Assembly (NCBI RefSeq): GCF_024979315.1
Contig: NZ_JANLCK010000004.1
Coordinates: forward strand, 248,001-312,000
Length of the DNA: 64,000 nt
DNA from: Herbiconiux oxytropis
GTDB taxonomy: Bacteria > Actinomycetota > Actinomycetes > Actinomycetales > Microbacteriaceae
Reading direction: 5' to 3'
In this document: positions 11,310-20,788 of the stretch, piece by piece
How the letters are laid out: each line of letters starts with the position of its first letter
How positions within the stretch are numbered: the stretch's first letter is position 1
Notes under the pieces: model-generated
The model's database searches: none
The model's input: only the letters and a program-made list of their open reading frames with translations
What the model was told of the DNA's origin: nothing
Program-made: the position numbers and the translations under genes

Positions 11310-12385
11310 GAGTCGGTCCCGATGGCCGCGAGCCTCGACTCCTCGTCGGCCGTGATGGCCGACTGGATGATGGGCTCGAGCGCGCCGTCCATCACCTGGT
11401 CGAGGTTGTACGCCTTGTATCCGGTGCGGTGGTCGGCGATGCGGTTCTCGGGGTAGTTGTAGGTGCGGATGCGCTCGGAGCGGTCGACCGAGCGGATCTG
11501 GCTCTTGCGGGCCGCACTCGCCTCGGCGTCGAGCTCCTCCTGCTGCTTGGCGAGGATGCGGGCGCGGAGCACGCGCATGCCGGCCTCGCGGTTCTGCAGC
11601 TGGCTCTTCTCGTTCTGCATCGAGACCACGATGCCGGTGGGGAGGTGGGTGATGCGCACGGCGGAGTCGGTCGTGTTGACCGACTGGCCACCGGGCCCGG
11701 AGGAGCGGAACACGTCGATCTTGAGGTCGTTGGGGCTGATCTCGACCTCTTCGGGCTCGTCGACCTCGGGGAAGACGAGCACGCCGGCGGCGGAGGTGTG
11801 GATGCGGCCCTGCGACTCGGTCGCGGGCACGCGCTGAACGCGGTGCACTCCGCCCTCGTACTTCAGGTGCGCCCAGACGCCCTCGGCCGGGTCGGCGGAG
11901 CGGCCCTTGACCGCGATCTGCACGTCTTTGTAGCCGCCCAGGTCGCTCTCGGTGCGCTCGAGGAGCTCGGTCTTCCAGCCCTTCGACTCGGCGTAGTGCA
12001 GATACATGCGCAGGAGGTCGGCCACGAAGAGCATGCTCTCGGCACCGCCCTCACCACCCTTGATCTCCATGATCACGTCGCGGGCGTCATCCGGGTCGCG
12101 CGGGATGAGGAGTCGCCGGAGCGTCTCCTCCTTCTCCACGAGCGACTCCTCGAGGCTCGGGATCTCCTCCGCGAACGCCGGATCCTCGTCGGCGAGCTCG
12201 CGCGCCGCCTCGAGGTCGTCGACGTTCTGCTGCCACGCGGTGTGCGCGGCCACGATGCGGCTCAGCTCGGCGTAGCGCCGGTTGACCCGCTTCGAGCGCG
12301 CCGGATCGCCGTGGAGCGCGGGATCGGACAGCTGCTGCTGCAGGTCGTCGTGCTCGGCCTGCAGGGCCGCGACGGACTCGAACAT
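11306..12385 (-). CDS. prfA: Peptide chain release factor 1
   Basis: A 359-residue class I release factor recognising UAA and UAG. The catalytic GGQ lies in [18 protein letters not shown], and the recognition loop PAT appears as [13 protein letters not shown]. Length is typical. The ATG at 12385 overlaps the rho stop by one base (TGATG), and prmC follows with a 4-bp overlap, so rho-prfA-prmC appear translationally linked. The mycobacterial counterpart of this locus has rpmE between rho and prfA; here it is absent. Confidence 0.97.
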   Translation of the reverse strand: MFESVAALQAEHDDLQQQLSDPALHGDPARSKRVNRRYAELSRIVAAHTAWQQNVDDLEAARELADEDPAFAEEIPSLEESLVEKEETLRRLLIPRDPDDARDVIMEIKGGEGGAESMLFVADLLRMYLHYAESKGWKTELLERTESDLGGYKDVQIAVKGRSADPAEGVWAHLKYEGGVHRVQRVPATESQGRIHTSAAGVLVFPEVDEPEEVEISPNDLKIDVFRSSGPGGQSVNTTDSAVRITHLPTGIVVSMQNEKSQLQNREAGMRVLRARILAKQQEELDAEASAARKSQIRSVDRSERIRTYNYPENRIADHRTGYKAYNLDQVMDGALEPIIQSAITADEESRLAAIGTDS

Positions 12386-14772
12386 CAGTCGGCCTTGTGG
12401 CCAGCGTGCCCGTTGCCGTTGCTGTGGCCGCCCGCGGGAGCGGGCATCGACTTCTGCACCTGCATGAGGAACTCCACGTTCGAGGAGGTCTCCTTGAGAC
12501 GGCCGAGGACGATCTCGAGCGCCTGCTGCTGGTCGACGCCCGCGAGGGCACGACGGAGCTTCCACGTGATCTTGGTCTCGTCGGCGCCCATCAGGAGCTC
12601 CTCGCGGCGGGTGGACGACGCGTTGACGTCGACGGCCGGGAAGATGCGCTTGTCGGCGAGCTGACGGGAGAGGCGGAGCTCGGAGTTGCCCGTTCCCTTG
12701 AACTCCTCGAAGATCACCTCGTCCATCTTCGAGCCGGTCTCCACGAGCGCGGTCGCGAGGATCGTGAGCGATCCGCCGTTCTCGATGTTGCGGGCGGCCC
12801 CGAAGAAGCGCTTCGGCGGGTACAGCGCCGAGGCGTCGACACCTCCGGAGAGGATGCGGCCGGACGCCGGCGACGCCAGGTTGTAGGCGCGGCCGAGGCG
12901 GGTGATCGAGTCGAGCAGCACGACCACGTCGTGACCGAGCTCGACCAGGCGCTTGGCGCGCTCGATGGCGAGCTCGGCGACCGTGGTGTGGTCTTCGGCC
13001 GGACGGTCGAAGGTCGAGGCGATGACCTCGCCCTTGACGGTGCGCTGCATGTCGGTGACCTCTTCGGGCCGCTCGTCGACGAGCACGACCATGAGGTGCA
13101 CCTCGGGGTTGTTCGTGGAGATCGCGTTGGCGATCTGCTGCAGCACGATCGTCTTGCCCGCCTTCGGGGGCGCCACGATGAGACCGCGCTGGCCCTTTCC
13201 GATCGGTGCGACGAGGTCGATGATGCGCTGGGTCAGCTTGCCGGGCTCGGTCTCGAGGCGCAGGCGCTCCTGCGGGTAGAGCGGGGTGAGCTTGCCGAAC
13301 TCGACGCGGTTCTGCGCCTCCTCGACGGGCAGGCCGTTGATCGACTCGATGCGCACGATCGCGTTGTACTTCTGGCGGCCGTTGGAGTCGTTCTCCCGCG
13401 GCTGGCGGATGGAGCCGACGATCGCGTCGCCCTTGCGCAGGTTGTACTTCTTGACCTGGCCGAGCGAGACGTAGACGTCGCTGTTGCCCGGGAGGTAGCC
13501 GCTGGTGCGCACGAAGGCGTAGTTGTCGAGGATGTCGAGGATGCCGGCCACGGGGATGAGCACGTCGTCTTCGCTGATCTCGGGCTCGATCTCGTCGCCA
13601 CCGGTCTGGCCGCGGCGCTTGCGGTCGCGGTAGCGGCTGCGGGCGCCGCGCTCCTCGCCGGCATCGCGGTTGGCGTCACGGTTCGAGTCGCGGTTGCCGT
13701 CGCGGTTCTGGTTGCCCTGACCGCGGTCGTCCTGCAGGTCCTGCTTCGGCTCCGCCGCACGAGCGCCGCCGTTCTGGGCGCCGCCGTTCTGGCCATTCGC
13801 GTTCTGGCCGTTCGCGTTCTGGCCGGCCCCGCCGTTCTGGGCCCCGCCGTTCTGGCCGCCGCCGTTCTGGTTCTGGCCGCCGTTGCCCTGATTTCCGGCG
13901 TCGGCGTTGTTCGAGCCGCCGCGGTTGCGACGATTGCGGCCACGGCCACGGCCCTCGCGGGGCTCCGACTGCTCGCCCTGCTCGTTCTGGCCCTGGTCGC
14001 CCTGGTCGCCTCGGCCCTGGTCATTGCGACCCTGATCGTTCCGGCCCTGCTCGTCCTGGCCCTGCTCGTCGTCCTGCGGGGACTCCGCGGCGGGTGCCTC
14101 GGTCTGCTCTGCCGCGGAGGCCTCGGCACCGGCACGCTGCGCGGCGATGCGCTGCTCGCGGGTGGGGCGCTCACGACGGTTCGTGCGGCGCTCGGTCGGC
14201 TGAGCCGTGGGCTCGGCTTCGGTGCCGGCCTGCGACGACGCTGCAGCTGCAGCATCGGTGCCGGGCTCGGTGGAGACGGCCGCCTCGGGCACCAGCGGCG
14301 CCTCGACGCCCTCGGTGTGGTTCACGTGGCCGCCGGCCGGAACGCGGTCGGTCGACACGCGCTCGGTGGTGACGCGACGCGAACGGCGCTTGGGCGACAC
14401 GGGGCCCTCGGGCAGATCGATGACGATCGGCTCCTTGGGCGCGCTGGCGGCGGGAGCCGAGCGCAGCAGCTCGTCGGGCACGATCGGCCCGTCGAAGAGC
14501 GCCGGTGCGGCGGGCTCGGCAGCGGCGGCCTCGACCACGGCGGGCTCGACCACAGCGGCCTCGGCCACAGCAGGCTCTGCCGCGGCGGGGGCCTCGAGGG
14601 TGATGGCCTCGGGAAGGGCCTCGACGGCGCCCTCCTGGACCTTGCGGATGGCCTCGACCAGCTCGCCCTTGCGGAGCTTGGAGGCTCCGGCCATGCCCAG
14701 CTGCGCGGCGATGGCCTGCAGCTCGGAGACCTTGAGGGTCGAGAGTTCGGGGGTGGTGTTGACGTCAGTCAC
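12385..14772 (-). CDS. rho: Transcription termination factor Rho with long disordered insertion
   Basis: A 795-residue Rho helicase. The N-terminal Rho_N helical motif ([18 protein letters not shown]) is at residues 11-48, followed by an Ala/Glu/Val-rich low-complexity stretch and an Asn/Gly/Gln/Asp/Arg-rich tract at about 233-380. Then come the RNA-binding cold-shock-like domain ([19 protein letters not shown], about 411-480) and the ATPase with Walker [10 protein letters not shown] near 533-541. E. coli Rho is 419 residues, so almost half of this protein is insertion, as in several actinobacteria. It starts with GTG, with GAAGGA 12 nt upstream. Confidence 0.96.
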   Translation of the reverse strand: MTDVNTTPELSTLKVSELQAIAAQLGMAGASKLRKGELVEAIRKVQEGAVEALPEAITLEAPAAAEPAVAEAAVVEPAVVEAAAAEPAAPALFDGPIVPDELLRSAPAASAPKEPIVIDLPEGPVSPKRRSRRVTTERVSTDRVPAGGHVNHTEGVEAPLVPEAAVSTEPGTDAAAAASSQAGTEAEPTAQPTERRTNRRERPTREQRIAAQRAGAEASAAEQTEAPAAESPQDDEQGQDEQGRNDQGRNDQGRGDQGDQGQNEQGEQSEPREGRGRGRNRRNRGGSNNADAGNQGNGGQNQNGGGQNGGAQNGGAGQNANGQNANGQNGGAQNGGARAAEPKQDLQDDRGQGNQNRDGNRDSNRDANRDAGEERGARSRYRDRKRRGQTGGDEIEPEISEDDVLIPVAGILDILDNYAFVRTSGYLPGNSDVYVSLGQVKKYNLRKGDAIVGSIRQPRENDSNGRQKYNAIVRIESINGLPVEEAQNRVEFGKLTPLYPQERLRLETEPGKLTQRIIDLVAPIGKGQRGLIVAPPKAGKTIVLQQIANAISTNNPEVHLMVVLVDERPEEVTDMQRTVKGEVIASTFDRPAEDHTTVAELAIERAKRLVELGHDVVVLLDSITRLGRAYNLASPASGRILSGGVDASALYPPKRFFGAARNIENGGSLTILATALVETGSKMDEVIFEEFKGTGNSELRLSRQLADKRIFPAVDVNASSTRREELLMGADETKITWKLRRALAGVDQQQALEIVLGRLKETSSNVEFLMQVQKSMPAPAGGHSNGNGHAGHKAD
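13768..14076 (-). repeat. Repeat tract encoding the Asn/Gly/Gln-rich region of Rho
   Basis: The DNA is built of near-repeats of short units encoding NDQGR, QNGG, QNANG and QNGGAQNGG. The encoded stretch runs roughly from Rho residue 233 to 335. It is internally repetitive at both the nucleotide and protein level, so length variation between strains by slippage or recombination is likely. Confidence 0.7.
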
Positions 14773-14959
14773 GGAGATTCGGTGTCCTTCCCCTGTCGGC
14801 TGAGAAGAGCCAGGCAGAGAACTGGCGGCGTGAGGGTGAACCTGGGCTGCGCACGATCTCGACGGTGAACCGCCATGGTCGTGCGAGGAGCCGGATACGT
14901 TGCTGCACGCGGCAGTAATGAATTGGAAAGCGACCGGGACGGGATTCAGAGCCAGTAGG

Positions 14960-15907
14960 CTATTCGACTTCGTCCGGGTGCGTTATCACTGTAGCACCTT
15001 TGAAGTCCACGGCCAGAACGAGCGAACGCCAGGGTGTCGCGGTGCGCGCGGCCACGAGATCCGCGGCGGCGAGCCGCTGGCCCGGGTCGCTGCAGAGCAC
15101 GAGGATGCTCGGCCCCGCCCCCGAGACGACGGCCGGGAAGCCCTCGGCCCGGAGCGCCTGGATGAGCCGGTCGGTCTCGGGCATCGCGCTCGCGCGGTAG
15201 CTCTGGTGCAGCTTGTCCTCGGTGGCCGCGAGCAGCAGCTCGGGACTCTGGATGAGCGCCGCGATCAGGAGGGTCGAGCGCGAGACGTTGAAGATGGCGT
15301 CGGCGTGCGGCACCGACTCCGGCTGGAGGCTCCGGGCGAGCGCCGTCGACATCGTCTCCTCGGGCACGAGCACGAGCGGCGAGACACCGCGGTGCACGAT
15401 GAGCTTCTTGAACTGCGGGCCCTCGGGCGTGACCCACGCGATCGTGAGTCCGCCGAACAGCGCGGGGGCCACGTTGTCGGGGTGCCCCTCGAGCTCGGTC
15501 GCGCGGGCGAGGAGGCCCAGCGGGTCGATCTCGACGATGCCCTCGAGCAGGCCCTTCGCGGCCATGACGCCCGAGACGATCGCGGCGCCGGAGGAGCCGA
15601 GGCCCCGCCCGTGCGGGATCACGTTCTTGGCGGTGAGGTGGAGCCCCGGGAGCTCCTGCCCGTAGGCGGCGAAGGTGTGGGCGATCGCGCGCACCACGAG
15701 GTTCGTCTCGTCGGTGGGCACCTCGCCGGCGCCCACGCCGTCGACCTCCACGAACGCGCCCGGCTCATCGCGCACGGCGACGGTCAGCTCGTCGTAGATC
15801 GCGAGCGCGAGGCCGAGGGTGTCGAACCCGGGGCCGAGGTTGGCCGTGGTGCCCGGAACCCGGACGGTGACCCTCCGGCCCGCGAGCGAGCCGTCGGCGA
15901 AGCTCAC
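14960..15907 (-). CDS. thrB: Homoserine kinase
   Basis: A 315-residue GHMP-family kinase converting homoserine to O-phosphohomoserine. The N-terminal motif VRVPGTTANLGPGFDTLG and the ATP loop GRGLGSSGAAIVSGV are diagnostic; a third GHMP motif is VVSGAGPSILVL. The GTG start at 15907 overlaps the thrC stop by 4 bp (GTGA). It ends the lysA-hom-thrC-thrB run; the 187 nt to rho hold the rho promoter/leader but no convincing motif. Length is typical. Confidence 0.96.
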   Translation of the reverse strand: MSFADGSLAGRRVTVRVPGTTANLGPGFDTLGLALAIYDELTVAVRDEPGAFVEVDGVGAGEVPTDETNLVVRAIAHTFAAYGQELPGLHLTAKNVIPHGRGLGSSGAAIVSGVMAAKGLLEGIVEIDPLGLLARATELEGHPDNVAPALFGGLTIAWVTPEGPQFKKLIVHRGVSPLVLVPEETMSTALARSLQPESVPHADAIFNVSRSTLLIAALIQSPELLLAATEDKLHQSYRASAMPETDRLIQALRAEGFPAVVSGAGPSILVLCSDPGQRLAAADLVAARTATPWRSLVLAVDFKGATVITHPDEVE

Positions 15908-17025
15908 GAGGCCGCCTTCTGAAGGCCCAGCACTCCGGCGATCTCGGCGGCGTCGACCGACACGACCGTGGGCTTCACGTCGTCGCCGTCGGCGGTGCGG
16001 AGGGCCCACTGCGGATCCTTGAGGCCGTGACCGGTGACGGTGATCACCACGGTGGCGCCGGCCGGGATGACTCCGGCCTCGGAGCGCTCGAGGAGACCAG
16101 CCACGCCGATGGCGGAGGCGGGCTCGACGAAGATGCCGACCTCGGCCGAGAGCAGGCGGTGGGCGGCGAGGATGTGCTCGTCGGTGATGGCGCCGAAGTA
16201 GCCGTCAGTGGCCTCGCGCGCGGCGAGGGCGAGCTCCCACGAGGCGGGGTTGCCGATGCGGATGGCGCTCGCGATCGTGTCGGGGTTCTTCACCGGGTGA
16301 CCGAGCACGATCGGGGCCGAGCCCGCGGCCTGGAAGCCGAACATGCGGGGCAGCTTCGTGGTGACCCCGCGCTCGAGCTCCTCGGTGTAGCCGCGGGAGT
16401 AGGCGGTGTAGTTGCCCGCGTTGCCGACCGGGAGCAGGTGGAAGTCGGGCGCATCCTGGAGCACCTCGACGACCTCGTAGGCCGCGGTCTTCTGGCCGTT
16501 GATCCGATCGGGGTTGACCGAGTTGACGAGGTGCACGGGGTAGTTCGCCGAGAGGTCGCGGGCGAGGTCGAGGCAGTCGTCGAAGTTGCCCTGCACCTGG
16601 ATGAGCTCGGCGTTGTGCGCGATGGCCTGGCTGAGCTTGCCCATCGCGATCTTGCCCTCGGGCACGAGCACGGCGGCCGTGATGCCGGCGTGGGTGGCGT
16701 AGGCGGCGGCCGAGGCTGAGGTGTTGCCGGTGGAGGCGCAGATGACGGCCTTGGCGCCGTGCTCGACGGCCTTGGAGATGGCCATCGTCATGCCACGGTC
16801 CTTGAAGGAGCCCGTGGGGTTCATGCCCTCGAACTTGATGTAGACGTTCGCACCCGTGCGCGCGGAGAGCGCGGGGGCCGGGACGAGCGGCGTGCCGCCC
16901 TCGCCCAGGGTCACGATCGGAGTCGCCTCGGTGATGTCCAGACGGTCGGCGTACTCATGGAGGACACCCCGCCACTGCCGTGAAGGAATGCCGCGGGAGG
17001 GGATGCTGGGGGTGCTGTCGGCCAC
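15904..17025 (-). CDS. thrC: Threonine synthase
   Basis: A 373-residue PLP enzyme producing threonine from O-phosphohomoserine. The PLP lysine is in NPTGSFKDRGMTMA, and the phosphate-binding Gly loop is GNAGNYTAYSRG. The sequence ICASTGNTSASAAAYATHAG is characteristic. Its GTG start at 17025 overlaps the hom stop by one base (TAGTG), and its stop overlaps thrB. The 373-residue length fits the shorter actinobacterial type. Confidence 0.96.
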   Translation of the reverse strand: MADSTPSIPSRGIPSRQWRGVLHEYADRLDITEATPIVTLGEGGTPLVPAPALSARTGANVYIKFEGMNPTGSFKDRGMTMAISKAVEHGAKAVICASTGNTSASAAAYATHAGITAAVLVPEGKIAMGKLSQAIAHNAELIQVQGNFDDCLDLARDLSANYPVHLVNSVNPDRINGQKTAAYEVVEVLQDAPDFHLLPVGNAGNYTAYSRGYTEELERGVTTKLPRMFGFQAAGSAPIVLGHPVKNPDTIASAIRIGNPASWELALAAREATDGYFGAITDEHILAAHRLLSAEVGIFVEPASAIGVAGLLERSEAGVIPAGATVVITVTGHGLKDPQWALRTADGDDVKPTVVSVDAAEIAGVLGLQKAAS

Positions 17026-18377
17026 TAGGGCGTGTCTCCTTCAACTCGTAGGACTGATTCCACCCGAACGACGGCGTCGTTCGCGGAAACAGCCGCCACC
17101 GTGGCCGAGAGGGCCGCGTCGGTGGCTTCGTGCGTGACAATCACAAGGGTAGCGGTGAGCGGCTCGTCGACCGACCGCGACCCGTCGGCGGCGATGGGCG
17201 CGGTGGCGACCGTCTGCTGCACGGCCTCCACCGAGACGCCGTGCTCGCTGAACAGACCGGCGATCTGCGCGAGCACGCCCGGCTTGTCGGTGACCACGAG
17301 CGTGAGCTGGTAGCGCGTGGTGACGGCGCCGATGCCGAGCACGGCGAGGTTGGCGTGGGTCGACTCGCCCACACCGGGGCCGCCAGCCACGTGGCGGCGC
17401 GCAGCCGACACGAGGTCGCCGAGCACCGCCGAGGCCGTCTCCACTCCCCCGGCGCCGGCGCCGTAGAACATGAGGTCGCCCGCGGCCTCGGCCTGCACGA
17501 ACACCGCGTTCTTCGCGTCGTGCACAGCGGCGAGCGGATGGCGGCGGCTGATCAGGGCGGGGTGCACCCGCGCCACGACGCCCTCGACGCCCGTCTCGGC
17601 ATCCGTGAGCCGCTCGCAGATGGCGAGGAGCTTGACGACGTAGCCGGCCTTCTGCGCCGCGTCGACCTGGGCGGCCGTGACGGTCGTCATGCCCTCGCGG
17701 TGCACGGATTCCACGGGCACGGCCGTGTGGAAGGCGAGGCTCGCGAGGATGGCCGCCTTCTGGGCCGCGTCGAAGCCCTCGACGTCGGCGGTGGGGTCGG
17801 CCTCGGCGTAGCCCAGGTCGGTGGCGATGGCGAGGGCGTTCTCGAAGCTGTCGCCCTCCACGTCCATCCGGTCGAGGATGAAGTTCGTCGTGCCGTTGAC
17901 GATGCCCATCACGCGCACCACGCGGTCGCCCGCGAGCGAGTCGCGGAGGGGGCGGATGATCGGGATGGCACCGCCCGCGGCGGCCTCGTAGTAGAGCTGC
18001 GCGCCGACCTGGTCGGCCGCGGCGAAGAGCTCGGGACCGTAGGTGGCCAGCAGGGCCTTGTTGCCGGTGACGACGTCGGCGCCGGAGGCGATCGCGAGGT
18101 GGATGTACTCCCGGGCGGGCTCGAGGCCGCCCATCAGCTCGATCACGATGTCGGCCGACCGGATGAGGGTGTGGGCGTCGGTCGTGAGCAGGTGGCGCGG
18201 GATGTCGAAGTCGCGGGGCGCGTCGACGTCGCGCACGGCCACTCCCACGAGCTCGAGGCCGGCGCCCACGCGCGAGGCGAGCTCGTCGCCCTGTTCGAGC
18301 AGGAGCCGGGCCACCTGGCTGCCGACGGAGCCGGCGCCGAGCAGGGCGACACGGAGATTGCGGTACTCGATCTTCAT
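17025..18377 (-). CDS. hom: Homoserine dehydrogenase
   Basis: A 450-residue NAD(P)-dependent oxidoreductase turning aspartate semialdehyde into homoserine. The Rossmann motif is LRVALLGAGSVGSQVARLL; the substrate region GGLEPAREYIHLAIASGADVV precedes the catalytic segment YYEAAAGGAIPIIRPLRDSL. A C-terminal ACT domain (LTLVVTDKPGVLAQIAGLF) suggests allosteric control, usually by threonine. The ATG at 18377 overlaps the lysA stop by 4 bp. Longer upstream frames lie inside lysA and are rejected. Confidence 0.96.
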   Translation of the reverse strand: MKIEYRNLRVALLGAGSVGSQVARLLLEQGDELASRVGAGLELVGVAVRDVDAPRDFDIPRHLLTTDAHTLIRSADIVIELMGGLEPAREYIHLAIASGADVVTGNKALLATYGPELFAAADQVGAQLYYEAAAGGAIPIIRPLRDSLAGDRVVRVMGIVNGTTNFILDRMDVEGDSFENALAIATDLGYAEADPTADVEGFDAAQKAAILASLAFHTAVPVESVHREGMTTVTAAQVDAAQKAGYVVKLLAICERLTDAETGVEGVVARVHPALISRRHPLAAVHDAKNAVFVQAEAAGDLMFYGAGAGGVETASAVLGDLVSAARRHVAGGPGVGESTHANLAVLGIGAVTTRYQLTLVVTDKPGVLAQIAGLFSEHGVSVEAVQQTVATAPIAADGSRSVDEPLTATLVIVTHEATDAALSATVAAVSANDAVVRVESVLRVEGDTP

Positions 18378-19825
18378 CGTTCGTCTCCACGGGTGGTGGC
18401 ATCGGTGCCGGCTTCTTGAAGGAAGGCCGCGTCGCGGGCCAGGAGGTCGTGCTCGGTCTCGCGGCGGATCAGCACGCGCGCCTCGCCGCCCCCGACCGCC
18501 ACGACCGCCGGCCGGCCGAGGTAGTTGTAGTTGGACGCGAGGGAGTGGCAGTAGGCGCCGGTGGCGGGCACCGCGAGCAGGTCGCCCGGAGCCACGTCTC
18601 CCGGAAGGTACGCGGCGTTCACCACGATGTCGCCGCTCTCGCAGTGCTTGCCGGCCACCCGCACGAGCGCCGGGTCTGCGGAACTCGAGCGCCCGGCGAT
18701 CCGCACCGTGTAGTCGGCTCCGTAGAGGGCCGGCCGCACGTTGTCGCTCATTCCCCCGTCGACGCTCACATAGCGGCGCACGTGATCGGTGGCGCCACCG
18801 TCGACGCCCGGCACCTGCACCAGCACGTCCTTGGTGGTGCCGACCTCGTAGAGCGTGACCCCGGCGGTGCCGATGATCGTGCGGCCTGGCTCGAACGCCA
18901 GAGCGGGCACGGTGATGCCGAGGCGCTCGCACTCCGTCGCCACCGCGTCGGCGATGCCGTCGGCGAGCAGCTCGATCTGCTCGGGGTCGTCGGCCTCGGT
19001 GTAGGCGATGCCGTAGCCTCCGCCGAGGTTGAGGCCGGGAACGTCGCCGCCCTCGAGCAGCTCCGCGTGCACCTCGAGCAGGCGCGCGGCCGACTCGCTG
19101 AAGCCGTCGACGCCGAAGATCTGCGACCCGATGTGGCAGTGCAGGCCGAGGAACTCGAGCGAGGCGTGCGAACGGATGGCGGCCGCGAACTCCACGGCCT
19201 GATCGAGCCGCACGCCGAACTTCTGGTCTTCGTGGGCCGTCGCGAGGAAGTCGTGGGTGTGCGCGTGCACGCCGCTGTTGACGCGCAGCCGCACCTTCTG
19301 CACGACGCCGTGCCGAGCGGCTGCCGCGGCCACCCGCTCGATCTCGAGGGCGCTGTCGATCACGATCACTCCGACGCCGCTCGCGACCGCGCGCTCGATC
19401 TCGGCCACCGACTTGTTGTTGCCGTGCAGCCCCATTCGGGCGGGGTCGACGCCAGCGGCGAGGGCCACGGCGAGCTCTCCGCCGCTGCAGACGTCGATCG
19501 AGAGGCCGGCCTCGGCCATCCACCTCGCCACCTCGATGCTGAGGAACGCCTTGGCGGCGTAGTAGACGGTGGCGGTCGTGCCGATGCGGGCGGCTGCGGC
19601 GTCGAAGGCGTCGCGCACCTCGACGGCGCGCTCCCGGGCCTCGCGCTCGTCGACCACGTAGAGCGGCGTGCCGAAGCGCCCTGCGAGCTCAGCGGCGGTG
19701 ACACCACCGATGGCGAGCGCTCCGCCGGCGTCGCGCACGGCGGTGCGCGGCCAGATCGGTGCGACGAGCGCGTTGGCATCGGCCGGATGGCCGAGCCACG
19801 CGGGAGCGAGCGGGCTGGAGGTCAT
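18374..19825 (-). CDS. lysA: Diaminopimelate decarboxylase
   Basis: A 483-residue fold-III PLP enzyme, the last step of lysine synthesis. PLP lysine: VYYAAKAFLSIEVARWM. The phosphate loop is GLNLGGGYGIAYTE. The active-site Cys is in GKHCESGDIVV, and the C-terminal tyrosine segment is CHSLASNYNYLGRP. It heads the lysA-hom-thrC-thrB group with 4- and 1-bp overlaps, joining the lysine and threonine branches of the aspartate pathway. A 126-nt leader with a possible -10 and alternative hairpins lies upstream. Confidence 0.96.
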   Translation of the reverse strand: MTSSPLAPAWLGHPADANALVAPIWPRTAVRDAGGALAIGGVTAAELAGRFGTPLYVVDEREARERAVEVRDAFDAAAARIGTTATVYYAAKAFLSIEVARWMAEAGLSIDVCSGGELAVALAAGVDPARMGLHGNNKSVAEIERAVASGVGVIVIDSALEIERVAAAAARHGVVQKVRLRVNSGVHAHTHDFLATAHEDQKFGVRLDQAVEFAAAIRSHASLEFLGLHCHIGSQIFGVDGFSESAARLLEVHAELLEGGDVPGLNLGGGYGIAYTEADDPEQIELLADGIADAVATECERLGITVPALAFEPGRTIIGTAGVTLYEVGTTKDVLVQVPGVDGGATDHVRRYVSVDGGMSDNVRPALYGADYTVRIAGRSSSADPALVRVAGKHCESGDIVVNAAYLPGDVAPGDLLAVPATGAYCHSLASNYNYLGRPAVVAVGGGEARVLIRRETEHDLLARDAAFLQEAGTDATTRGDER

Positions 19826-19868
19826 GGATCAGATCCCTTAGCTGTGTCGGATGGCACAAGGGGCGAGC

Positions 19869-19929
19869 GGACCTGGCTTGGTCCCTGAAGCCGGCTCCGA
19901 GGTGTGTGCACTCGGATGTACCGATCCTA
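19869..19929 (-). promoter_or_regulatory. Possible lysA promoter and leader with competing hairpins
   Basis: On the minus strand a -10-like TAGGAT is at 19924-19929. Within the following leader, GGACC/GGTCC (19869-19873 with 19880-19884) and GGCTT/AAGCC (19875-19879 with 19888-19892) overlap, so only one of the two stems can form. This resembles an attenuator, but the stems are only 5 bp and no leader peptide rich in Lys or Thr is evident. Confidence 0.3.
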
Positions 19930-19951
19930 GCGGGTCGGCGATCCTTGCGAG

Positions 19952-20743
19952 TCAGGGGCAGGTGCCGAACGTGCTGAGGCTCTCGCCGTCGGCCACGAAG
20001 TCCTCGGCCGAGAGCCGCACCGTCGCGGTGCCGCCGTCGATCGCGATCTCGTCGATCTCGGCACCCACGGGCAGGTAGTTCGCCACGCACAGCGGGATGG
20101 GGTTGTCGGCCACCGTGCCGAGCAGCTCGTCGAGGTCGATGTCGAGGCTGCCGGCGCCCTGGCTGAGGGTGGCGGCGACCGGCACCACCACGACCTCGGT
20201 GCCCGAGCCCTCGACCGTGCCGGTGACGGTGTAGCCGAGCGAGAAACCGAACAGGCTCACCGTGCCGTCGAACGAGACCTGGCCGCCGTCGCCGAGCTTC
20301 AGCGTCGCGTCGCCGGGCAGCGTCGCCACCTCGTCGACCGCCGCCTGGTCGAGCGACAGCGTGGCCTTCACATCGTCGATCGGCTGCGAGAGGTCGGTCG
20401 GCACGCCGGTCGCCACGACGTGGGCCGAGAGCGGGATGCCGCCGGCCGTGATGGCGGGCGCGTCGAGGTCCACCCGGTCCAGCCGGCCCGTGACGACCTG
20501 GGCGAGGAAGGAGGTGCCGCCGATGGTGACGTCGATGTCGCCCTCGACGTTCTCAGGCAGCTGCGACGAGATCTCGTCGGCGGCCCTGCCCTCGGCATAG
20601 GAGCGGAGGGCGATGTCGGCGATCACGACCGCCACCACGAGGAGCACGAGCACACCGAGGAGCACCCACGGCCACCGCTTGGCACGGCGCTTCGGCGGCT
20701 GGGTGGGAATCGGCTCGTAGGGCAGGATCGGCGCGGTGCTCAT
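19952..20743 (-). CDS. LmeA-like (DUF2993) phospholipid-binding protein
   Basis: A 263-residue protein with a short cytoplasmic Pro/Arg/Lys-rich N-terminus, one membrane anchor (WPWVLLGVLVLLVVAVVIAD, residues 24-43) and a mostly beta-rich extracytoplasmic domain that fits the DUF2993/LmeA family. LmeA in mycobacteria binds phospholipids and helps lipomannan elongation; the role here is inferred. The ATG at 20743 has GGAGGA 7 nt upstream. It lies 45 nt downstream of argS. Confidence 0.75.
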   Translation of the reverse strand: MSTAPILPYEPIPTQPPKRRAKRWPWVLLGVLVLLVVAVVIADIALRSYAEGRAADEISSQLPENVEGDIDVTIGGTSFLAQVVTGRLDRVDLDAPAITAGGIPLSAHVVATGVPTDLSQPIDDVKATLSLDQAAVDEVATLPGDATLKLGDGGQVSFDGTVSLFGFSLGYTVTGTVEGSGTEVVVVPVAATLSQGAGSLDIDLDELLGTVADNPIPLCVANYLPVGAEIDEIAIDGGTATVRLSAEDFVADGESLSTFGTCP

Positions 20744-20788
20744 GCCGTCATCCTCCCACGCAGGGCTCCACGGCCCAGGCCGGCGTCG

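Noticed and set aside
12397-14868. 823-codon plus-strand frame antisense to rho
   Set aside because: It mirrors the rho coding frame, lacks known motifs and has no promoter or ribosome binding site. The Ala/Leu/Val runs are the complement of the repetitive Rho insertion.
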